Shown here: positions 8,463 to 16,500 of the stretch, piece after piece | Numbering within the stretch: the first letter of the stretch is position 1 | Layout of the letters: the number at the start of each line of letters is the position of its first letter | Assembly: GCF_000426545.1 (NCBI RefSeq) | Contig: NZ_AUFO01000012.1 | Location: 186,001-250,000, forward strand | DNA: 64,000 nucleotides | Direction: 5' to 3' | From: Paenibacillus massiliensis subsp. panacisoli DSM 21345 | GTDB lineage: Bacteria; Bacillota; Bacilli; Paenibacillales; Paenibacillaceae | The notes under the pieces: model-generated | What the model saw: only the letters and a program-made list of their open reading frames with translations | What the model was told of the DNA's origin: nothing | Database searches by the model: none | Made by a program: the position numbers and the translations under genes

Positions 8463-9440
8463 TTAAGGCCAAGAAATCTCGCCTTTGATTACCTGGGCGC
8501 TCGTCTCCAGGTCGCCAGTGTTCTCGAAGTCGGGGTATTCCTTCTGCATTGCTGCAATCAACTCGGCAGAGTCTTTGGCCTGCTCCGCCGCAGCTTCAAA
8601 CTTAGCCATATAATCACGGGTGAAGGCTACAGCTGATATATCCTCAGTGCTCTTGCCCAGATAATGACCAGGAATTACACGTTCGGGGTTCAAAGCAGTG
8701 ATGCGGTCCAACAGCTCACGCCAGTGATCACGGCTCTCTTTGGTCTGGTTGTCAGCCATCCATACATGTTGATTCTCATAAATGGGTACACCACCCAAAA
8801 TGGTCTTTGTCGATGGAACCCAAAGAACGGTGTGGGATGGGTCGGATCCATCTAGGCCAATAATCTGAATCTGTTCACCATCGACAGTCAGAGTATCCCC
8901 CTCAAGAGCCGCGGGTACAATCTGAGCGATGGGTGCATTATCTTTCAGAATCGGATTCCAGTAATCATTTTTGATTTGAATCGTGCTTTTGATTCCCTCT
9001 ACGGTAGCCGGGGTCGCAACAATGCTTACGTCCGGGAAGGCTTCGCGAATAGCTGATAAGCCAAAATAGTAATCAGGGTCTTGGTGACTGATGTACACCG
9101 TTGTCAGTTTCTTACCCGTATCGCGGATCAGCTTGACCAGAGTCTCGGCATCATTTTTCTGAAACTGTGCATCGACGAGCAGTATTTCACTCGGGCCTTC
9201 AATGAGGCTAGAGGTAACAGCAAAGATGCCCTGATCTCCCGGATTATAGGTAGTGATCTTAAGCTCTGTTGCTTGGGGTGCTTGAGTTCCTTCACTGACA
9301 GTGCTCCCAGCTACTGTGCCTGTACTGGCTGTATTTTCACTTGAGGCATTCGGTGCAGCTGATCCTCCTGAACACGCACTCAGTACTAGGATCAAACAAG
9401 CAATTACAATCATTCCTAAGGTTTTTTTGCTACTTAACAT
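8463..9440 (-). CDS. metallo-beta-lactamase-fold lipoprotein
   Basis: This is a 325-residue secreted hydrolase-like protein. The N-terminus is a lipoprotein signal peptide with lipobox LSAC, so Cys23 would be lipidated. A Ser/Ala/Thr-rich linker follows, then the metallo-beta-lactamase fold from about residue 60. The metal loop reads SHQDPDYYFG where most of the family has THxHxDHxxG, so the second and third histidines are replaced by Asp and Tyr. Other elements are kept, including ILGGVPI and PGHYLG. RBS AAAGGAAG precedes ATG. The promoter holds two copies of a palindrome (9488-9506 and 9532-9550), so it is probably controlled by a dedicated repressor that is not in view. The substrate is unknown. 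Confidence 0.82.
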   Translation of the reverse strand: MLSSKKTLGMIVIACLILVLSACSGGSAAPNASSENTASTGTVAGSTVSEGTQAPQATELKITTYNPGDQGIFAVTSSLIEGPSEILLVDAQFQKNDAETLVKLIRDTGKKLTTVYISHQDPDYYFGLSAIREAFPDVSIVATPATVEGIKSTIQIKNDYWNPILKDNAPIAQIVPAALEGDTLTVDGEQIQIIGLDGSDPSHTVLWVPSTKTILGGVPIYENQHVWMADNQTKESRDHWRELLDRITALNPERVIPGHYLGKSTEDISAVAFTRDYMAKFEAAAEQAKDSAELIAAMQKEYPDFENTGDLETSAQVIKGEISWP

Positions 9441-9487
9441 ACTAGAAATTCTTCCTTTCTTATCAAAAATGTTAGTTCGACACTTTA

Positions 9488-9506
9488 TGTAACTATAATA
9501 GTTACA
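9488..9506 (-). promoter_or_regulatory. palindromic operator, copy 1
   Basis: A perfect dyad TGTAACT-N5-AGTTACA lies 48 bases upstream of the lipoprotein start codon and contains a TATAAT/ATTATA-like core. It probably overlaps the promoter. The regulator is unknown. Confidence 0.65.
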
Positions 9507-9531
9507 ATTAATCTTGGTGTCAATAAAAATG

Positions 9532-9550
9532 TGTAACTAAATAAGTTACA
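9532..9550 (-). promoter_or_regulatory. palindromic operator, copy 2
   Basis: A second perfect TGTAACT-N5-AGTTACA dyad lies 44 bases (centre to centre) from copy 1, about four helical turns. This spacing suits cooperative binding on one face of the DNA. Confidence 0.65.
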
Positions 9551-9805
9551 TTTATGGTTGGTATCAATAAAACAACGAAAGGCTTCTACGTTGGCTTCGG
9601 AGGATATTTAAGCTTTAGCTGTTCTCCCTTTAGTTGCACGTAGACGCAAATGTTGAATGAAGTAAAAAGTATTTACCCTATGTCATTATTTTTGGTACCC
9701 GAAATATAGTAGGCTCGTAGACAAAACGTTTCTCTAGACCCACACGATTCTCGCTTGATAACATAAGTGACATGTTCAAGTTATTGGCTGGGGAGGATTA
9801 ACGAG
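9551..9805 (+). other. gene-free spacer before the CDF exporter
   Basis: I see no gene, riboswitch or clear operator here. A strong ribosome binding site (GGGGAGG, 9790-9796) lies at the right end. Unlike the terC genes downstream, the CDF gene has no yybP-ykoY leader. Confidence 0.5.
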
Positions 9806-10693
9806 TTGGAACAGTTGAAATACGATAATCTGAGGATGGGCGAAAAAGGGGCGATTATAAGCATCGTCGCTTATATTATCCTGTCTTTTTTCAAGCTCTT
9901 CATTGGCTATGCTGCAGATTCAGAAGCATTGAAGGCAGATGGCTTGAATAACGCGACCGATATCATTGCATCTATAGCAGTATTGATTGGACTTAGACTA
10001 TCTCAGCGTCCTGCGGATCGAGATCATACATATGGTCACTGGAAGGCAGAGGGAATTGCATCTCTGGTAGCATCTTTTATAATGATGGCCGTGGGTCTGC
10101 AGGTATTGTACGGAGCAGTAGGCTCGATCTTTGCGGGACGACAGGAATCCCCTGATCCTGTGGCAGCTTATACCGGAATCATATGTGCGGTTGTTATGTA
10201 TTTCGTCTATAGATACAATAAGAAGCTTGCTGAGAAGATACGCAGTCAGGCACTCATGGCTGCTGCGAAGGATAATATCTCGGATGCATGGGTAAGTATT
10301 GGTACCGTCATCGGAATTGTGGGTTCACAGTTTGGCTTGCCTTGGCTGGATCCGTTAACAGCTGTACTCGTAGGCTTAATAATTTGTAAGACAGCATGGG
10401 ATATTTTCCGTGATGCAACTCATCATCTAACAGACGGATACGATGAGGAAAAGATCGATTCCTATAGAGATACCGTGTTGACGGTGGCAGGGGTACAGGG
10501 TGTGAAGACGATCAGGGCCAGATCCTACGGCAGCAATACCAATGTAGATATAATTTTGTATGTGAAGGCTGATCTGGATTTAACGGAGGCTCATGATATC
10601 TCCACTCATGTAGAGAACCAATTGAAGGTCGAGCATGATATCTCCGATGTACATGTGCATGTTGAACCGTATGTTGGGAAAGATGCTACCTAG
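9806..10693 (+). CDS. cation diffusion facilitator exporter, probably manganese
   Basis: CDF exporters swap cytosolic divalent metal for protons. This one has about six transmembrane helices and a C-terminal ferredoxin-like cytosolic domain (about residues 205-290, ending near VHVHVEPY). The helix-2 motif is ADGLNNATD and the helix-5 motif is AAKDNISDAWVS. These give an Asn-Asp/Asp-Asp metal site rather than the His-Asp pairs of zinc exporters, which fits manganese CDF proteins such as MntE and B. subtilis MneP/MneS. TTG 9806 is chosen because GGGGAGG sits 9 bases upstream. The longer GTG start at 9767 has no such site. Nearby Mn-riboswitch genes support the role. Confidence 0.85.
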   Translation: MEQLKYDNLRMGEKGAIISIVAYIILSFFKLFIGYAADSEALKADGLNNATDIIASIAVLIGLRLSQRPADRDHTYGHWKAEGIASLVASFIMMAVGLQVLYGAVGSIFAGRQESPDPVAAYTGIICAVVMYFVYRYNKKLAEKIRSQALMAAAKDNISDAWVSIGTVIGIVGSQFGLPWLDPLTAVLVGLIICKTAWDIFRDATHHLTDGYDEEKIDSYRDTVLTVAGVQGVKTIRARSYGSNTNVDIILYVKADLDLTEAHDISTHVENQLKVEHDISDVHVHVEPYVGKDAT

Positions 10694-10870
10694 CCTGATA
10701 GACAAGAGAAAAAAAAGATTGTAAGAGCCTATTACTTTCCTTATAATAACTTTAAGGTTCATATTTTGCATATCTAGGGCGCAATATCTGGTAAATGAAA
10801 CTTAGTGTCATGTCTACCGTACTATCTTCATAGACGGATGGACACACCAATGATATATGCTAGACAACCC

Positions 10871-11002
10871 TAAAAGGGGAGTAGCTTTTACAGTAAAAGT
10901 CGTCATTACGAGTGCTCATTTTGAGCCTCCGGCTTTATTGGCAATGCAGATACAGCATTGTTAGCGAGACCTTTGCCTACCCAAGGCAAAGGTCTCTTTT
11001 CT
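10871..11002 (+). ncRNA. yybP-ykoY manganese riboswitch, copy 1
   Basis: Conserved blocks appear in order: AAAAGGGGAGTAGC, then GTCGTCATTACGAG, CCTCCGGC, and GTTAGCGAGACCTTTGCC. The last arm pairs with GGCAAAGGTCTC and is followed by TTTT, forming the terminator. In this class Mn2+ binding to the two loops stabilises the aptamer and disrupts the terminator, so the gene is switched on. It directly precedes the first terC gene. Confidence 0.93.
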
Positions 11003-11050
11003 TTTGGGCAAATTTAGTCATAGATGCATTGATATCAAAGGAGGATGGGC

Positions 11051-11839
11051 ATGGATTTAGGAATGTTGTTAGAGTATGGTTGGGTGTTATTGGTGCTGGT
11101 AGCACTGGAAGGACTCCTGGCAGCGGATAACGCGCTCGTGCTGGCTATCATGGTTAAGCACTTGCCAGAGAAGGAACGTAAAAAGGCTTTATTCTATGGA
11201 TTGTTTGGGGCTTTCATTTTCCGGTTCTTATCCTTGTTCGTCATCTCTTTCCTGGTGGATGTATGGCAAGTACAAGCGATTGGTGCGCTCTACCTGTTGT
11301 TCATCGCCGCGAATCATATCGTACGTAAGCTCATTGTGAAGCAGGGCGAGGACTCCGCTGCCAAGGAAGAGGGCAAGCAGCCGAAGCAGAGCGGCTTCTG
11401 GGTAACTGTACTTAAAGTAGAGGTTGCCGATATTGCTTTCGCTGTTGACTCCATTCTGGCCGCAGTAGCCCTGGCTGTTGCTTTGCCAAAGACAAATCTG
11501 CCACATATCGGTGGCATGGATGGTGGACATTTCATTGTCATCTTCCTGGGTGGCTTCATTGGTCTGGTCATTATGCGATTTGCCGCGTCCCTCTTCGTGA
11601 AGCTGCTGGAGAGCCGTCCTGCACTTGAAGTGGCTGCGTTCTTCATTGTCGGCTGGGTTGGAGTAAAGCTTGCTGTTCATACCCTGGCTCACCCTGCAAT
11701 TGGTGTCATTCCGCACGACTTTGCCGAGTCGACAGGCTGGAAGCTGACCTTCTACATTGTGCTGGTCATCATCGCAGTGACGGGCTGGTTCCTCTCCGGG
11801 GGCAAAGACAAGGAAAAGCAAACATCGCAAGCAGCATAA
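11051..11839 (+). CDS. TerC-family manganese protein (YkoY/MeeY-like), paralog 1
   Basis: This 262-residue integral membrane protein has about seven or eight helices and the TerC signature LEGLLAADNALVLAIMVKHL. The acidic membrane residues in ADNA and in EVADIAFAVDSI are the expected metal site. B. subtilis YkoY (MeeY) and YceF (MeeF), of similar length, export Mn2+ and help metalate secreted enzymes. The start is taken at ATG 11051, six bases after AAAGGAGG. The ATG at 11045 touches the ribosome binding site and is unlikely. The gene sits behind its own Mn riboswitch. The downstream paralog is near identical over most of its length. Confidence 0.9.
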   Translation: MDLGMLLEYGWVLLVLVALEGLLAADNALVLAIMVKHLPEKERKKALFYGLFGAFIFRFLSLFVISFLVDVWQVQAIGALYLLFIAANHIVRKLIVKQGEDSAAKEEGKQPKQSGFWVTVLKVEVADIAFAVDSILAAVALAVALPKTNLPHIGGMDGGHFIVIFLGGFIGLVIMRFAASLFVKLLESRPALEVAAFFIVGWVGVKLAVHTLAHPAIGVIPHDFAESTGWKLTFYIVLVIIAVTGWFLSGGKDKEKQTSQAA

Positions 11840-11916
11840 TCGTTTTTGAAACCACGATGTTTGTCTCTCGTACTAACTCCATATAGGTTGTTCAATTGAA
11901 TAAGAAGGACCACTCC

Positions 11917-12052
11917 AGAAGGGGAGTAGCTTTTACAATAGAGTCGTCATTACGAGTGCCGGGTTACGGCCTCCGGTTCTATTGGCACTGCACCGACAGC
12001 ATTGTTAGCGAGACCTTTGCCATTCAAGGCAAAGGTCTCTTTTCTTTTGGGC
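11917..12052 (+). ncRNA. yybP-ykoY manganese riboswitch, copy 2
   Basis: The same blocks as in copy 1 occur: AGAAGGGGAGTAGC, GTCGTCATTACGAG, CCTCCGGT and GTTAGCGAGACCTTTGCC. The last pairs with GGCAAAGGTCTC before TTTT. The middle hairpin differs in sequence from copy 1. It controls the second terC gene. Confidence 0.93.
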
Positions 12053-12089
12053 AAAACTAAATACACATGATGTCGAAGGAGGATGGATT

Positions 12090-12872
12090 ATGGATTTGGG
12101 ATTGTTGTTGGAGTATGGTTGGGTATTGTTAGTGCTGGTGGCACTGGAGGGTCTACTCGCCGCGGACAATGCGCTGGTGCTGGCGATTATGGTCAAGCAT
12201 CTACCGGAGAAAGAGCGTAAGAGGGCATTGTTCTATGGCCTTGCTGGAGCCTTTGTCTTCCGTTTTGCATCCCTGTTCGCGATCTCGTTCCTAGTGGACG
12301 TGTGGCAAGTGCAGGCACTGGGGGCGCTCTACCTGTTGTTCATTGCGGCGAATCATATCGCCCGTAAGCTTATTGTGAGAAAAGGTGAGGAAGCTGCCGC
12401 CAAGCGTGAGAAAAAGGAACAGAAGCAGAGTGGCTTCTGGACGACGGTGCTTAAGGTAGAGATAGCGGATATTGCCTTCGCCATCGACTCCATTCTGGCT
12501 GCTGTGGCGCTGGCTGTTGCACTCCCAACGACCAATCTGCCAAACATTGGTGGCATGGACGGTGGACATTTCATCGTTATTTTCCTCGGTGGCTTCATTG
12601 GTCTGATCATTATGCGTTTTGCAGCCACGTTCTTCGTGAAGCTCCTGGAGAGCCGTCCAGCGCTTGAGATCGCTGCATTCTTCATTGTCGGTTGGGTCGG
12701 TGTCAAACTGGGAGTTCACACGCTGGCTCACCCCGCGGTACATGTGATTCCGCATGATTTTGCTGAGTCGACGGCCTGGAAGCTCACCTTCTATGCGGTT
12801 CTGATCATCATCGCAGTCGCGGGCTGGTTCCTCTCCGGAAGTAAGCAAAAGGAGAAATCCAATGCGGCATAA
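12090..12872 (+). CDS. TerC-family manganese protein (YkoY/MeeY-like), paralog 2
   Basis: This 260-residue protein aligns without large gaps to the paralog just upstream. It has the same LEGLLAADNALVLAIM and ADIAFAIDSILAAVALA motifs, and differs mainly in the cytosolic loop (EEAAAKREKKEQKQ) and at the C-terminus. The ribosome binding site GAAGGAGG is about 7 bases before ATG 12090. Because the duplication includes the riboswitch, both copies should respond to manganese. They may differ in dose, partner protein or metal affinity. A terminator follows at about 12919. Confidence 0.9.
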   Translation: MDLGLLLEYGWVLLVLVALEGLLAADNALVLAIMVKHLPEKERKRALFYGLAGAFVFRFASLFAISFLVDVWQVQALGALYLLFIAANHIARKLIVRKGEEAAAKREKKEQKQSGFWTTVLKVEIADIAFAIDSILAAVALAVALPTTNLPNIGGMDGGHFIVIFLGGFIGLIIMRFAATFFVKLLESRPALEIAAFFIVGWVGVKLGVHTLAHPAVHVIPHDFAESTAWKLTFYAVLIIIAVAGWFLSGSKQKEKSNAA

Positions 12873-12918
12873 CTCGTCTACCTGACACTAGGATTCCAGA
12901 GCAAATGTGGTTATAGCG

Positions 12919-12958
12919 GAGTGTGGGGGCCAAAGTGGTCTTCGCACTCTTTTTTTTG
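12919..12958 (+). terminator. terminator after terC paralog 2
   Basis: GAGTGTGGGGGCC pairs with GGTCTTCGCACTC through several G-U pairs, and eight or nine T follow. Confidence 0.75.
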
Positions 12959-13157
12959 AATACGATATAAAAATGCAATGCGGGGGTAAATGATTTTGTG
13001 GAGGTTCCAGCATCGCATCAGCGTGGCTTCAACCTAGATAGCTGTTGGACTACAAAGTGCATCTCCCCAAAACCATAACGTGCGACTGGATGGTTGAAGA
13101 TAAGATGTGGTATAATCTTTGTCAATAAATAAATCGCGGGAAGGGAGGTGGACTCAG

Positions 13158-13199
13158 ATGGGAAGGCGTTACTGTATACTCGTTGTTTGGCGATTGTAA
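13158..13199 (+). CDS. candidate leader peptide (13 residues)
   Basis: ATG 13158 follows GGGAGGTG by 7 bases and encodes MGRRYCILVVWRL before TAA. The peptide is basic at its start and hydrophobic after that. It lies just upstream of the strong hairpin at 13215-13258, an arrangement typical of translation-coupled attenuation. Whether it is translated is unknown. Confidence 0.4.
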   Translation: MGRRYCILVVWRL

Positions 13200-13318
13200 T
13201 TCGTTATGCTCTTCTCACGTATTCCGCCTTCATATCCGGACGGAAGCGAAGCGTGAGTTATTGAAGCGTAAGTTATTCAAGTTACTTATGAGCTCGTGTT
13301 CATCAGTAAGGTGAGCAT

Positions 13319-13450
13319 ATGGAACGAATGGCTGTCTGGCCTATTCATTGTGGAGTGGCCCGAGCAGTATTTTATGAATTATCGCGTCTTACGGACCGAA
13401 GTGTATCGGTGAGCGTATGCCGTGGCACGTACATTGACATTCTAATATAA
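13319..13450 (+). CDS. candidate small upstream ORF (43 residues)
   Basis: ATG 13319 is preceded by AAGGTGAG and opens a 43-residue frame beginning MERMAVWPIHC and ending TYIDILI. There are two cysteines and no clear membrane segment. It could be a regulatory upstream frame for the CNNM gene, a small protein, or chance. No relative is recognised. Confidence 0.3.
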   Translation: MERMAVWPIHCGVARAVFYELSRLTDRSVSVSVCRGTYIDILI

Positions 13451-13545
13451 CAATAGATAGCTCGACAGGAGCCAACGCTTGTAGCGAAGGGCCTTCTGCG
13501 TGCTGTAAATATTTTGGAGGTGAATCCCTCTTACGAGGGTAATCA

Positions 13546-14847
13546 TTGGACATAATCACCCTGACGAACTTAGTCTTGCTGGTTATTTTATTGCTGTTAA
13601 CCGCATTTTTTGTTGCATCTGAATTTGCCGTAGTCAAAATAAGGATGTCCCGGATTGACCAGATCATTGCAGAAGGTAATAAGAAGGCTATCGTAGCCAA
13701 AAAAGTAGCGGGAGATCTGGACTACTATCTGTCTGCGTGTCAGTTAGGTATTACCGTCACCGCCTTGGGACTTGGTGCACTTGGTAAGCCTGCTGTAGAA
13801 AGCCTTCTCTACCCCGTGTTCAGTGCCTTGAACGTATCGGGTGCAGCATCTTCCATCGCTTCTTATGCCATTGCCTTTATACTTGTTACGTTCCTGCATG
13901 TGGTTGTCGGAGAGATGGCTCCGAAGACGCTTGCGATCCAGTTCTCCGAGAAGACGACCTTGCTGCTTGCAGGTCCCTTGTATTGGTTCGGTAAAATCAT
14001 GTACCCATTCATCTGGGCGCTTAATGGTTCTTCTCGCGTTATTCTGCGTAGCTTCGGTGTGAAGCCGGCTGGTCATGAAGAGGGGTACTCCGAGGAGGAG
14101 CTCCGTATTATCATGAATCAGAGCTATGAGGGTGGAGCGATCAACAAGACAAAGCTATCATATCTGGATAATGTGTTCTCCTTCGATGAGCGTGTCGCCA
14201 GAGACATCATGGTTCCGCGGATAGATCTTATCACGCTGGATAAGGATATGACGTATGAGGATATTATCCCGATCCTGGATGAATATAATTACACCCGTTA
14301 CCCTGTCATCGAAGCTGGTGACAAGGACCGAATTATCGGTGTGGTGAACGTGAAGAAGATGCTTCCGAAGATGGTAGAGGGCACTGAATACAGTCTTGAG
14401 GAATTCGCACGTGATCTGCCTTATGTATCCGAGGTGACTCCCGTACAGGAGGCCATGATCAAGATGCAGCAGCATCGTGTGCATATGGCTGTAGTCATTG
14501 ACGAGTATGGCGGTACGTCCGGGATCCTGAGCATGGAGGATGTGCTGGAGGAGATCGTCGGTGAGATCCGTGATGAATTCGATGCGGATGAGCGAGCTGA
14601 TATTCAGCAGACTGCAGACGATCAATACGTCATTAATGGACGTGTGCTGTTGGACGATATTGAGCGTCAGCTGGGTCTTCTATTCGAACGCAACGAGGAT
14701 ATTACGACCATCGGTGGGTGGATTCAGTATCAAAAGTCGATGAACGTCAACACTGGAGACGTCATTGAGCAGGAGCAACATGTCTGGACGGTAGCAGAGA
14801 TGGATAATCATCAGATCAAGAGCGTGATTCTGCAACGTTCCGAATGA
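13546..14847 (+). CDS. CNNM/CorC-family magnesium exporter (YhdP/MpfA-like)
   Basis: The 433 residues show the complete family layout. An N-terminal DUF21/CNNM membrane domain covers about residues 1-190 (ALLLTAFFVASEFAVVKIRMSR). Two CBS domains follow at about 205-335, with the linker motifs VARDIMVPR and HMAVVIDEYGGTSGI. A C-terminal CorC_HlyC domain covers about 350-430. B. subtilis YhdP (MpfA) of this family exports Mg2+. The start is TTG 13546, with GAGGG (13535-13539) six bases upstream. That site can pair with CCCTC just before it, so initiation may be controlled. A truncated paralog follows after 86 bases. Confidence 0.9.
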   Translation: MDIITLTNLVLLVILLLLTAFFVASEFAVVKIRMSRIDQIIAEGNKKAIVAKKVAGDLDYYLSACQLGITVTALGLGALGKPAVESLLYPVFSALNVSGAASSIASYAIAFILVTFLHVVVGEMAPKTLAIQFSEKTTLLLAGPLYWFGKIMYPFIWALNGSSRVILRSFGVKPAGHEEGYSEEELRIIMNQSYEGGAINKTKLSYLDNVFSFDERVARDIMVPRIDLITLDKDMTYEDIIPILDEYNYTRYPVIEAGDKDRIIGVVNVKKMLPKMVEGTEYSLEEFARDLPYVSEVTPVQEAMIKMQQHRVHMAVVIDEYGGTSGILSMEDVLEEIVGEIRDEFDADERADIQQTADDQYVINGRVLLDDIERQLGLLFERNEDITTIGGWIQYQKSMNVNTGDVIEQEQHVWTVAEMDNHQIKSVILQRSE

Positions 14848-14933
14848 TGGACATAACGGAACCGTTGGCATAACGATTGATTGTAACAACTATTCATAAC
14901 CTATGGAGGTGAGTCCCTCACAGGAGGGATACA

Positions 14934-15998
14934 TTGGACGGAATTATAATATTGAATTTGGTGCTGGTAGCGATATTTATTGGTTTGACGGCGTTCTTCG
15001 TCGGTGCGGAATTCGCCGTGCTGAAGGTCCGGATGTCCAGATTGGATCAATTGATTGCAGAGGGAAATAAGCGGGCGATTGTAGCCAAGAAGGTAGCTCA
15101 TGATCTGGATTACTCCTTGTCTGCCTGTCAATTGGGTATCACCATAACGGCACTCGTGCTGGGGGCGTTGGGTGAGCCTACCGTGGAGAAGATGCTACAT
15201 CCTGTGTTTGAGGCGTTTAATGTACCTGCGGCACTGTCTACTGTGCTGTCCTATGCTATTGCCCTGTCGCTCATTACGTTCTTGCACGTCGTGATTGGGG
15301 AATTGGCTCCGAAGACGCTGGCTATTCAATATGCTGAGAAGATGACACTTCTTCTTGCAGGACCTCTATATTGGTTCGGCAAAATTATGTATCCGTTCAT
15401 TACCGCATTGAACAACTCTGCGCGTGTGTTGCTGAAGCTGTTTGGAGTCAAACCAGCGGGTCACGAGACGGTGCACTCCGAAGAAGAGCTCAAGCTGATT
15501 GTGAACCAGAGCTATGAGCTGGGTGAGATCAATCAGACGGAGATGGGCTATCTGAAGAACATCTTTGCCTTTGACGAACGGATTCTGAAGGAAATTATGA
15601 TTCCTCGCAAGGATATGGTGACGCTGGACCAGTCCATGTCTCTGGAGGATATGGTGAAGGTCGTCAATCAGCAGGAGTATACCCGCTATCCGGTGACAAG
15701 TAATCAGGATCGGAACTCCATTCTCGGCTTCCTGAACACGAAGGAGATTCTGACCAGCGTAGCAGCAGGACGGGAGTACGACATGGACCGATTCATTCAT
15801 CATATTCCCAAGTTCAAGAGTACCTTGCCAATCCGTAATGTATTGATCAAGATGCAGCAGACGGGTGTGCATATGGCACTCGTGACAGATGAAGCCAATG
15901 TCATGATTGGTATGGTGACGTTGGAAGATATCCTGGAGGAGATTGTCGGGGATATTAACGATGAATATGATGAAGTCAAAGAACTCGTAACCACATAA
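14934..15998 (+). CDS. CNNM/CorC-family transporter paralog lacking the C-terminal domain
   Basis: The 354 residues align with the upstream gene through the DUF21 membrane domain and the CBS pair (ILKEIMIPRKDMVTL and GVHMALVTDEANVMIGMVTLEDILEEI). The protein then stops at ELVTT, so the CorC_HlyC domain present in its neighbour is missing. The GGTS motif of the second CBS domain is also changed to NVMI. No frameshifted remainder follows the stop, so this looks like a stable short form. The start is TTG with GGAGGG five bases before it, inside the same kind of CCCTC/GAGGG hairpin as the first gene. It may form mixed dimers with the longer paralog. Confidence 0.85.
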   Translation: MDGIIILNLVLVAIFIGLTAFFVGAEFAVLKVRMSRLDQLIAEGNKRAIVAKKVAHDLDYSLSACQLGITITALVLGALGEPTVEKMLHPVFEAFNVPAALSTVLSYAIALSLITFLHVVIGELAPKTLAIQYAEKMTLLLAGPLYWFGKIMYPFITALNNSARVLLKLFGVKPAGHETVHSEEELKLIVNQSYELGEINQTEMGYLKNIFAFDERILKEIMIPRKDMVTLDQSMSLEDMVKVVNQQEYTRYPVTSNQDRNSILGFLNTKEILTSVAAGREYDMDRFIHHIPKFKSTLPIRNVLIKMQQTGVHMALVTDEANVMIGMVTLEDILEEIVGDINDEYDEVKELVTT

Positions 15999-16082
15999 GG
16001 TGGGAGACGAATTAAGCTTGAAGCTTCAATCGTATAGGACAGAAAGCATGCATACAATGTATTGCAGCGCGAGACTATAATA

Positions 16083-16134
16083 GAAGAAGCCCCGGATGCC
16101 AACGAATTTTCGCTGGAGATCAGGGGCTTTTTTG
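16083..16134 (+). terminator. terminator after the CNNM pair
   Basis: AAGCCCC pairs with GGGGCTT around a loop of about 28 bases that can fold further, followed by five or six T. Confidence 0.65.
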
Positions 16135-16200
16135 GCGATAAGCTACGGATTCCATACCAGGACAACTATGACTTAATCTATGACAAGTTAGTTAGCAAAA

Positions 16201-16500
16201 TCAAATTTTGAACTTATTGACCTCTTGTAGCAGCATATCTGCATGCTCAGTCAGTTCCTTGGAGCGTTCTGTAATGCTGGTAATATAATTGAATTGCTCC
16301 TGAGTGGACGATGCGACCTCTTCAGTAGAAGCAGCACTCTGCTCCGACATGGAGGCCACGCCCGAGATCACATCCGCGATTCGGCCTGCGTTCGCATCCA
16401 GATCCTTGGTGGCTGAGGATACAGCATCAATCTGCTGACTCGAGGCAGCAAGGACTACGGTTAGTGAAAACAATATCATTAACTTACTTTTCAATTTCAT
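16201..16500 (-). pseudogene. methyl-accepting chemotaxis protein with a large in-frame deletion
   Basis: This 99-residue frame joins the first membrane helix of a chemoreceptor (MKLKSKLMILFSLTVVLA) directly to the last 80 residues of the signalling domain. That part starts at ASSQQIDAVSSATKDLD and ends with the LLQEVNKFKI tail. The sensor, second helix, HAMP domain and the conserved signalling hairpin tip are all gone, which is 450 residues or more in a normal receptor. The junction is in frame, the ribosome binding site GGAGGGA is intact and a SigD-like promoter lies upstream, so a short membrane-anchored coiled coil could still be made. It cannot signal in the usual way. Confidence 0.75.

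Larger units (their letters stand above)
13086..13545 (+). promoter_or_regulatory. long structured leader of the CNNM transporter genes
   Basis: About 430 bases lie between a TATAAT (13111-13116, weak -35) and the start of the first CNNM gene. It holds a strong hairpin (CTCACG 13215-13220 with CGTGAG 13253-13258, and TTCCG with CGGAA inside it), two small frames with good ribosome binding sites (13158 and 13319) and a start-codon hairpin (CCCTC/GAGGG at about 13526-13539). There is no terminator, so control would act on translation. The stretch GTAAGGTGAGCATATGGA (13305-13322) slightly resembles the start of the M-box magnesium riboswitch. The rest of that consensus is not convincing. Confidence 0.5.

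Noticed and set aside
11228..12848. Long antisense frames over both terC genes and over the CNNM genes
   Set aside because: These frames mirror GC-rich codon positions of the true genes and occur in equivalent places in both paralogs, as expected for shadows.
13305..13450. M-box (ykoK) magnesium riboswitch before the CNNM gene
   Set aside because: Only the start (GGTGAG followed by ATATGGA) and a TATGCCGT stretch resemble the consensus. The middle region and the conserved 3' pairing do not match.
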